Of a stretch of DNA of 64,000 nucleotides, positions 57,744 to 64,000 are shown one piece after another. Position numbers and translations under genes: made by a program. The notes below the pieces were generated by a model. The model was not told the DNA's origin. It ran no database searches and saw only the letters and a list, made by a program, of their open reading frames with translations. Source of the DNA: Paenibacillus_AA sp045062745. Lineage in GTDB: Bacteria > Bacillota > Bacilli > Paenibacillales > NBRC-103111. The stretch is from positions 4,007 through 68,006 of the forward strand of contig NZ_JBJGED010000039.1 of assembly GCF_045062745.1 (NCBI RefSeq), given 5' to 3'. Numbering within the stretch: position 1 is the first letter of the stretch; each line of letters opens with the position of its first letter.

Positions 57744-59519
57744 ATGATCAAGCTATTCTCTTATCTTCGTCCGCACTGGTTGGCGACCTTGTTGGCGCCG
57801 CTCCTCATGCTGCTCGAGGTGTGTATGGACCTGCTGCAGCCGATTCTGATGGCGAGCATCATCGATAAGGGCGTCCTGGCAAGCGATTTCGCTTTTATCC
57901 GCGACACGGGTCTTCTTATGCTGGGGGCGGCTTTGATCGGCCTCGCCGGCGGCGTGGGGTGTACGGTCTTCTCCTCGATCGCCTCGATGCGATTCGGGGC
58001 CGACCTGCGCCAGGACTTGTTCCGGAAGGTGCAGACATTCTCGTTCCGCAACCTGGACGAGCTGAAGACCGGTTCGCTCATCACCCGGCTCACGGGCGAT
58101 ATCGTCCAGCTGCAGACGATGGTGCAGATGCTGCTGCGCATCTTCGTCCGTTCCCCGCTGCTCGCGATCGGCAGCATCGTGATGGCGGTCATCCTCAGCC
58201 CGAAGCTCGCCGCCATTCTGGCGATTGCCGTCCCGCTCCTGTTCGCCGTCATGTTCCTCCTCATCCGCAAGACGCTTCCGCTGTTCTCCACCGTCCAGAT
58301 GAGGATGGATAGGGTGAACACGGTGCTGCAGGAGAACTTCTCCGGCATTCGGGTGGCCAAGGCGTTCGTGCGCCAAACGTATGAGAACGACCGCTTCGGC
58401 CGCGCCAATGCGGATTATACGGACGTTGCCATCAAGGCGCAGCGGCTAGTCGCCGTGAACATGCCGATCTTGACGATGATCCTGAATGTATGTATCGTCA
58501 CGGTTCTTCTCCTCGGAGGGAGGCAGGCGATCGACGGCTCGTTCGATGTGGGCCGGCTGGTCGCGTTCATCAACTACGTGACGCAGGTGCTGTTCTCGGT
58601 CTCTTCCGTTGCGATGATGCTCGTGCGGATCTCCAGTGCCAAAGTATCGGCGGACCGTATCCAAGAAGTGATGGCGACCGAGCCGGACATTGTTAGTGCG
58701 GCGGGTCCGGAGCTGGTTGGCGGGCCAGTGGCCGCAGGGGAATGGACGGGTGAAGGAACGGGTGAAGGGAAGGGCGAAGTCACGTTCGACCGGGTCACCT
58801 TCGCCTATGGACACGGAGACCAAGCCGTGCTGCGGGAATTGAGCTTCAGCGTTCGGCCGGGACAGAATGTGGCGATCATCGGCGCGACGGGCTCCGGCAA
58901 AACGTCGCTCGTCGGCCTTATTCCGCGCCTGTACGACGCCTCGCGAGGCCGCGTGCTGATCGACGGCCGCGATGTCCGCGACTATGAGCTGCAAGCGCTC
59001 CGCAGGCGGATCGGCATCGTGCTGCAGGAATCGATCCTGTTCACCGGATCGATCCGGGACAATATCCGCTTCGGCAAGCCGGAGGCGTCGGACGAAGAGG
59101 TGATCGCCGCTGCGCAAGCCGCGCAGGCGCATGAGTTCATCGCGGCGATGCCGGAGGGCTACGATACCCGGCTCGGGCAGCGGGGCATCAACTTGTCCGG
59201 CGGGCAGAAGCAGCGGATCTCGATCGCCCGGGCGCTCATCATGCAGCCCGACATCCTAATCCTCGACGACAGTACGAGCGCCATCGACATGGGGACGGAG
59301 TCGCGCATTCAGGCTGCGCTGGCGCGGCTCATGCAGGGGCGCACGAGCTTCCTCGTCGCGCAGCGGATCTCTTCCGTCCTGGACGCCGACAAGATTCTAG
59401 TGCTGGACGAGGGTCGGCTGGTGGCGGAGGGCACGCACTCGGAGCTGCTCGCTTCTTGTGAGCTGTATCAGGACATCTATCGATCCCAGCTCGGAAAGGA
59501 GGAACCCAGCTATGGCTAA
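57744..59519 (+). CDS. ABC exporter half-transporter, degenerate-site subunit
   Basis: Fused membrane-ATPase subunit of 591 residues (six helices to about 300, ATPase after about 345). Walker A is GATGSGKTS near 380, signature NLSGGQKQR near 483. Walker B reads ILILDDSTSAID, so the catalytic Glu is replaced by Asp. With the next gene it should form a heterodimer like BmrC/BmrD (YheI/YheH). A short extra Gly/Glu-rich insert, GEWTGEGTGEGKGE, lies before the ATPase core near residue 333. The start codon follows GAGGTGC. Confidence 0.93.
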   Translation: MIKLFSYLRPHWLATLLAPLLMLLEVCMDLLQPILMASIIDKGVLASDFAFIRDTGLLMLGAALIGLAGGVGCTVFSSIASMRFGADLRQDLFRKVQTFSFRNLDELKTGSLITRLTGDIVQLQTMVQMLLRIFVRSPLLAIGSIVMAVILSPKLAAILAIAVPLLFAVMFLLIRKTLPLFSTVQMRMDRVNTVLQENFSGIRVAKAFVRQTYENDRFGRANADYTDVAIKAQRLVAVNMPILTMILNVCIVTVLLLGGRQAIDGSFDVGRLVAFINYVTQVLFSVSSVAMMLVRISSAKVSADRIQEVMATEPDIVSAAGPELVGGPVAAGEWTGEGTGEGKGEVTFDRVTFAYGHGDQAVLRELSFSVRPGQNVAIIGATGSGKTSLVGLIPRLYDASRGRVLIDGRDVRDYELQALRRRIGIVLQESILFTGSIRDNIRFGKPEASDEEVIAAAQAAQAHEFIAAMPEGYDTRLGQRGINLSGGQKQRISIARALIMQPDILILDDSTSAIDMGTESRIQAALARLMQGRTSFLVAQRISSVLDADKILVLDEGRLVAEGTHSELLASCELYQDIYRSQLGKEEPSYG

Positions 59520-61374
59520 TGCGGCGCCATCCCAAAAGCCGGCTTCGGTCGAAGCGCTCGACCTGAGTATGCGCGGCGGCGGAGCCCGGGGCGGCATGCC
59601 GGTCCAGAAGGCGAAGCCGAAGAACACGATCCGGACGATCCGGCGCATTTGGGCTTACATTCGTGCTTACCGAAGCGGTCTGATCGCGGTGCTTATGTCC
59701 ACGACGATCACCACGCTGCTGTCGCTGGCGGCCCCTTATTTGCTGGGTCACGCCGTCGACGCATATATTATCCCCGGGAACTATGAAGGGCTGGTCGGCC
59801 TAGGTGCGTTGCTGCTCGCGGTCTATGCGGGGACCGCTCTGACGGCCTGGCTGCAGCAGCAGGTCATGGTTCGGGTGGCCCAGCAGTCGGTACAGGCGAT
59901 GCGCCGGGACATCTTCGCCCGGCTGCAGCTGCTCCCGCTCCGGTTCTTCGACAGCAAGACGCACGGGGAGCTTATGAGCCGGACTACGAACGACATCGAG
60001 AACGTGTCCGGTACGCTGAACTCGAGCGTCACGCAGCTCCTCTCGAGCGTACTGTCGCTGACAGGGTCGCTCGCGATCATGCTGTACATGAACGTCTGGC
60101 TGACCTTGCTCAGCATGGTGACGATCCCGCTCGTCATGCTCTTCACGAAGACCGTCGCCGCCCGGACACGTCAGCACTTCGGACGGCAGCAGGCAAACCT
60201 CGGCGAGCTGAACGGCTTCATCGAGGAAACGGTCTCCGGGCAGAAGGTCGTGCAGGTATACCGGAGAGAGAGGCTCGCGGAAGAGCAATTCGGAGAGATC
60301 AACTGGAAGCTGACCCAGTCGAGCATCCGGGCCCAGATCTATTCCGGCACCGTAGGTCCGGTCATGAACGTGCTGAACAACGCCAGCTTCGCGCTGATCG
60401 CCGCAGTCGGGGGTTGGATGGCTTTCCACAGCTGGACGACGGTAGGCGTCATCGTGGCGTTCCTCAACTATTCGAAGCAGTTCCAGCGGCCGCTGAGCGA
60501 CCTGGCGAACCAGTTCAACCTCGTACAGTCCGCCGTGGCCGGCGCGGAGCGCGTGTTCGAGATCCTCGACACGGAGACGGAGTATGACAAGGCGGATGTG
60601 TCGGACACGACGGCCGTAACGGGGCGTTTGCGAGACTTGAAAGGCGAGGTCGTGTTCGACCGCGTCTCCTTCCGCTATAAGGAAGACGTCCCGATTCTGA
60701 CCGACGTGTCGCTCGTCGCGCGGCCGGGGCAGATGATCGCACTCGTGGGTCCGACCGGAGCGGGCAAGACGACGATCATCAACCTGCTGACACGTTTCTA
60801 TGAGATCGGGTCTGGGTTCGTCACGATCGACGGCACGGACATCCGGCAGCTGGACAAGGACGGACTGCGCAGCCAGCTGGGCATCGTGCTGCAGGACGCC
60901 TATGTGTTCTCCGACACGGTTCGCGAGAACATCCGCTACGGCCGGCTGGACGCGACCGAGGAGGAGATCGTCGCGGCGGCCAAGCTGGCGAACGCCCACA
61001 GCTTCATCCAGAAGCTGCCGCACCGCTACGACACGTTGCTCGCGACCGGCGGCAGCAACCTGAGCCAAGGCCAGCGCCAGCTGCTGACGATCGCCCGGGC
61101 GGTGCTCGCCGATCCGGCCATACTCATCCTCGACGAGGCGACCAGCAGCATCGACACCCGCACGGAGATGCACATTCAGGCCGGGATGCGAACGCTGATG
61201 CGAGGACGCACCAGCTTCGTCATCGCGCACCGGCTCAGTACGATCCGCGAGGCCGACCAAATCCTCGTCATTCGCGATGGCGGCATCGCCGAACGGGGCA
61301 CGCACGACGAGCTGCTGGCGCAGAGGGGCTTCTATTATGAGCTGTACAACAGTCAGTTCAAACGCTCCGGTTAA
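59512..61374 (+). CDS. ABC exporter half-transporter, catalytic-site subunit
   Basis: Partner subunit of 620 residues. About 60 residues, rich in Gly, Arg and Lys, precede the first helix. Walker A is GPTGAGKTT near 412. Walker B ILILDEATSSID has the catalytic Glu, but the signature is the altered LSQGQRQLL. Hence one canonical ATP site forms from this Walker B and the partner's LSGGQ. The start at 59512 is fixed by GGAAAGGAGG and overlaps the previous gene by eight bases. Probable multidrug exporter. Confidence 0.93.
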   Translation: MANAAPSQKPASVEALDLSMRGGGARGGMPVQKAKPKNTIRTIRRIWAYIRAYRSGLIAVLMSTTITTLLSLAAPYLLGHAVDAYIIPGNYEGLVGLGALLLAVYAGTALTAWLQQQVMVRVAQQSVQAMRRDIFARLQLLPLRFFDSKTHGELMSRTTNDIENVSGTLNSSVTQLLSSVLSLTGSLAIMLYMNVWLTLLSMVTIPLVMLFTKTVAARTRQHFGRQQANLGELNGFIEETVSGQKVVQVYRRERLAEEQFGEINWKLTQSSIRAQIYSGTVGPVMNVLNNASFALIAAVGGWMAFHSWTTVGVIVAFLNYSKQFQRPLSDLANQFNLVQSAVAGAERVFEILDTETEYDKADVSDTTAVTGRLRDLKGEVVFDRVSFRYKEDVPILTDVSLVARPGQMIALVGPTGAGKTTIINLLTRFYEIGSGFVTIDGTDIRQLDKDGLRSQLGIVLQDAYVFSDTVRENIRYGRLDATEEEIVAAAKLANAHSFIQKLPHRYDTLLATGGSNLSQGQRQLLTIARAVLADPAILILDEATSSIDTRTEMHIQAGMRTLMRGRTSFVIAHRLSTIREADQILVIRDGGIAERGTHDELLAQRGFYYELYNSQFKRSG

Positions 61375-61454
61375 CGGATATGGCGCCGATTCGCCACATT
61401 TCCCCCGACCGCCGCTCATACAATGGGTATAAACGGCAGGGAGGCACCCATGGC

Positions 61455-63368
61455 ATGCCCAATCGGTTAAGTGAGCTGAATGCGGCCATCGAGCAACTGA
61501 AGACGACTCTACTGAGACGGCAGAAACCCGATGGAGCTTGGTATTACTGCTTTGACAACGGAATTGCAACGGATACGAGCGTAATCATTCTGCTCCGTTC
61601 GCTGGAAATTCACAACGAGACGCTGATCCGGCAGCTGCACGACCGCATTCTGGCCGCGCAGCAGCCTGATGGCGGCTGGCGATTGTACGCCGACGAAGAG
61701 GAAGGGAACTTGTCCGCTTCCGTGGAAGCGTATTATGCGCTGCTCTACTCCGGTTACAGCCAAAGAACGGACGAACCCATTCAGCGGGCCCGGAGCTTCA
61801 TCCAATCCAAGGGAGGGCTCGGCCAAGTGACGAGTCATTTGACCCGAGTCATCCTCGCCGCTACCGGACAGAGCGCATGGCCGGCGGCCCTCTCCATGAT
61901 CCCGCTCGAGATTATCCTCTTCCCCGCCTCATCTCCGATCAATGTATTCGATTTTTCCGGGTATGGCCGGGTCCACCTAGTGCCTATGCTGATCGCGGCG
62001 CATCGCCAATTCTCCATTAGCACCGAACATACTCCCGACTTAAACGAGTTATTGGAGACGCGGGATGGGACTTGGTCGGTCAACCGGAACGATCCCGAAG
62101 AGCTGCTGTCCGGGGAATATCAGGCGATGCTGGGCCGGATCCGATCGGGACGAAGCCGGCTGATCGGCTCTGCCGAAGGCATTCACGAAGCGGCGACTAA
62201 GAAGGCCGAGCAGTTCATGCTCGAGCGGATCGAATCGGATGGAACGTTGTACAGCTATGCCAGCAGCACGATTATGATGATTTTCGCCCTGCTCGCCCTC
62301 GGGTATGAGCGGCAGCATCCGCTGATCGCGCATGCGGTGGAAGGCCTAACCAAGATGGCTTGCACGACGGGCCGTCACACGACCATTCAGAACTCGCCCT
62401 CTACGATCTGGGACACGGCCTTGCTCGCATATGCGCTGCAGGAGGCCGGGGTCCGTGAAGACCATGAGCCGTTGAGGCGGGCTGAGGCCTATTTGCTGGC
62501 CAAACAGCAGCATAAGCCCGGGGATTGGACGATCCATAATCCTGGGATTCCCCCCGGAGGATGGGGCTTCTCCCCGAGCAATACGATCAATCCGGATGTG
62601 GACGACACGACCGCCGCCTTGCGCGCCGTCAAGCGGTCCGCCCAGACGGATGCGAAGGTTCAGGAAGCTTGGAATCGCGGTCTGCAATGGGTCATCTCCA
62701 TGCAAAACGATGACGGCGGCTGGCCGGCGTTCGAGAAAAACGTAGACAACCAGATGCTCGCATGGCTCACGATGGACGGCGCTTCGGCGGCGATCGATCC
62801 TTCGTCGGCGGATTTGACCGGACGCGCCTTGGAATATTTGGGGAATTTCGAGGGGTTGACCACGAGGCACGCGTTCATCGAACGCGGAGCCCGGTGGCTG
62901 ATGGACCATCAGGAAGCGAACGGTTCCTGGTATGGAAGATGGGGCATCTGCTACATCTATGGAACATGGGCCGCGCTTACGGGCTTGATGGCGGTGGGCG
63001 TCTCTTCCGATCACGAGACGGTCCGGAAAGGGACGGAGTGGCTGCTGCGGATCCAAAATCCGGATGGGGGATGGGGGGAGTCCTGCAGAAGCGACCGATT
63101 GAGGCGCTATGTGGCGCTCCGGGGAAGCACCCCTTCCCAGACCGCTTGGGCGCTCGACGCCCTCATCGCGGTCCATCCCGAACCTACTGCAGCGATGCGG
63201 AGAGGCATTCACCGATTAATCGCTTCCTTGCATGAAGAGAACTGGCTGTCCGATTACCCGACGGGTGCGGGCATGCCTGGCAACTTTTATATCCGCTATC
63301 ACAGCTATCGGTACATTTGGCCGCTTCTTGCGCTCAGCCATTACAAGAAGAAGTATGGGGACGTCTGA
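61455..63368 (+). CDS. Squalene-hopene / sporulenol cyclase
   Basis: Terpenoid cyclase of 637 residues with the alpha-alpha barrel and many QW repeats (QKPDGAWYY, QQPDGGWRLY, QNDDGGWPAF, QNPDGGWGE). The acidic initiation motif is DVDDTTA near 380, the DXDDTA signature. Either squalene (hopene) or tetraprenyl-beta-curcumene (sporulenol) could be the substrate; the family does not settle it and no squalene-synthesis genes are nearby. The start at 61455 follows AGGGAGG; the ORF is open upstream, and an ATG at 61450 is out of frame. Confidence 0.92.
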   Translation: MPNRLSELNAAIEQLKTTLLRRQKPDGAWYYCFDNGIATDTSVIILLRSLEIHNETLIRQLHDRILAAQQPDGGWRLYADEEEGNLSASVEAYYALLYSGYSQRTDEPIQRARSFIQSKGGLGQVTSHLTRVILAATGQSAWPAALSMIPLEIILFPASSPINVFDFSGYGRVHLVPMLIAAHRQFSISTEHTPDLNELLETRDGTWSVNRNDPEELLSGEYQAMLGRIRSGRSRLIGSAEGIHEAATKKAEQFMLERIESDGTLYSYASSTIMMIFALLALGYERQHPLIAHAVEGLTKMACTTGRHTTIQNSPSTIWDTALLAYALQEAGVREDHEPLRRAEAYLLAKQQHKPGDWTIHNPGIPPGGWGFSPSNTINPDVDDTTAALRAVKRSAQTDAKVQEAWNRGLQWVISMQNDDGGWPAFEKNVDNQMLAWLTMDGASAAIDPSSADLTGRALEYLGNFEGLTTRHAFIERGARWLMDHQEANGSWYGRWGICYIYGTWAALTGLMAVGVSSDHETVRKGTEWLLRIQNPDGGWGESCRSDRLRRYVALRGSTPSQTAWALDALIAVHPEPTAAMRRGIHRLIASLHEENWLSDYPTGAGMPGNFYIRYHSYRYIWPLLALSHYKKKYGDV

Positions 63369-63385
63369 AACGCCCAGTGTGCTTG

Positions 63386-64000
63386 TCAGGAGAATGCCAG
63401 GGTCGGATCGGCAGCGATCGTGTCGTATTCGAGCTCTGCAGCCTGCTCGGACTCTTCTAGCAGCTCCTGCGCAAGCTCGTGGTAAGCCCTCGCGTCCGCC
63501 ACCCGGTCCAAGAGCAGCAAGAGCGCGATCATCTTGGCGTGAAGCCGCCCGCTGAGCGGATTCAGCTCGGCCCACTTCCGCAGCGGGCCGAGCGCGATCT
63601 CGTAGCGCTGCTGCCGCACGTAGATGTCGACGATCGCTTCCAGCAGGTCTACGTAGCCGAGCTCCAGCTCTGCCTGCCGAGGAGCCGCCCATACATAGCC
63701 GCTTCCCGCCAGATAGCCCGCGCCGTAGAGCTGCACCGCTTGGAGCGCATACGTGACGGAGCGTGTGAGCCGGAACAAGCGAACTTGCTCCTCGTAAGCG
63801 GCGACATCGTCGAACGACACGGACCAATGCAGGCGATAGCTGCCTCCGGCCTGCTTCGTCTGCCCGATGAGATCGGACAACCCCCCGGCCTCCAGATCCT
63901 TGCGAAGCTGGTAGACCGTCGTATGGAGATTGACTTGGGTCCGCTGCGCATCTCGGCCGTACCAGAGCTCGTCCATGATCTGCGCTTTGCTGACCGGCTT
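63386..64000 (-). CDS. BTAD-domain transcriptional regulator, C-terminal part (5' end outside window)
   Basis: About 204 residues of an open frame that runs past the window end. The first residues visible, KPVSKAQIMDELW, and VNLHTTVYQLRKDLEAGG are the end of an OmpR-type winged helix. The bacterial transcriptional activation domain follows, a helical TPR-like region with AYEEQVRLFRL, LLEAIVDIYVRQQRYEIA and ARAYHELAQELLEES. Such SARP-like proteins often begin with a receiver domain. The stop is 17 bases from the convergent cyclase gene. Target unknown. Confidence 0.85.
   Translation of the reverse strand, partial: KPVSKAQIMDELWYGRDAQRTQVNLHTTVYQLRKDLEAGGLSDLIGQTKQAGGSYRLHWSVSFDDVAAYEEQVRLFRLTRSVTYALQAVQLYGAGYLAGSGYVWAAPRQAELELGYVDLLEAIVDIYVRQQRYEIALGPLRKWAELNPLSGRLHAKMIALLLLLDRVADARAYHELAQELLEESEQAAELEYDTIAADPTLAFS

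Noticed and set aside
59800..61569. A 589-residue open frame opposite the second ABC exporter gene
   Set aside because: Antisense shadow without recognisable motifs; the exporter reading has all ATPase motifs.
1..64000. tRNA, rRNA, insertion sequences and phage attachment sites
   Set aside because: None recognised by eye: no GGTTCGAATCC-type T arms with CCA ends, no transposase or integrase gene, and no long direct repeats flanking a block.

Overview
The window looks like chromosomal DNA from an endospore-forming, fairly GC-rich Bacillota, most likely Paenibacillus or a close relative such as Cohnella. Indications are strong GGAGG-type ribosome binding sites, spore genes (an alpha/beta SASP, a CotB/CotG/CotH coat group, Sda, YtaF), Bacillus-type neighbours (polA-mutM-ytaF-coaE, nrdR) and short palindromic intergenic repeats. 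I found no tRNA, rRNA, CRISPR array, prophage or insertion sequence. All strong calls are by reading motifs and gene order; no database search was run.

Layout. 1-5.6 kb: end of a sugar-uptake operon (LplC-type permease, solute-binding lipoprotein, sugar isomerase, Gfo/Idh dehydrogenase, GH29 alpha-L-fucosidase) with four-base stop/start overlaps. 5.6-15.4 kb: a phosphate block, phoR then phoP, an MCP on the other strand, then pstS-pstC-pstA-pstB-phoU. PhoP boxes with an 11-bp period stand before phoR, phoP, pstS and pstC. A GGDEF-EAL-CBS-GGDEF protein follows phoU. 17.6-25.2 kb: HAD hydrolase, then polA, mutM, ytaF, coaE, a lytic transglycosylase, SASP and nrdR. 25.2-36.2 kb is the most unusual part: a His-rich CobW GTPase; a ComA-like regulator plus ComQ-like prenyltransferase without ComX or ComP; the sporulation checkpoint peptide gene sda; a tail-less CotB paralogue; a small membrane peptide overlapping a transporter gene; cotB, cotG and cotH; then an Agr-like peptide system (kinase-less AgrC-like membrane protein, AgrB, a 40-residue AgrD with Ser in place of Cys) directly before a KinB-like sporulation kinase.

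36-46 kb: GH78 alpha-L-rhamnosidase, two families of intergenic palindromes, htpG behind a CIRCE operator, a VOC protein, a MOSC/MarR pair divergent from a CDGSH protein, a TipA-type MerR regulator divergent from hslO, and an unrecognised TIM-barrel-like protein. 46-57.7 kb: DrrAB-type exporter and its TetR regulator sharing an operator, a DUF1801 protein, HelD, DUF1697, a DGPF/YCII protein with an ECF42-type sigma factor, an AbrB-family membrane protein, arylamine N-acetyltransferase, and an SDR with a divergent MerR regulator. 57.7-64 kb: a heterodimeric ABC exporter with complementary NBD defects, a squalene-hopene/sporulenol cyclase and the end of a BTAD-domain regulator.

How it may fit together. 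The Pho genes form one self-regulated phosphate circuit. Between 26 and 36 kb, two incomplete quorum-sensing modules, Sda, a KinB-like kinase and coat genes lie within about 10 kb. This suggests, but does not prove, that cell-density signals feed the sporulation decision here.
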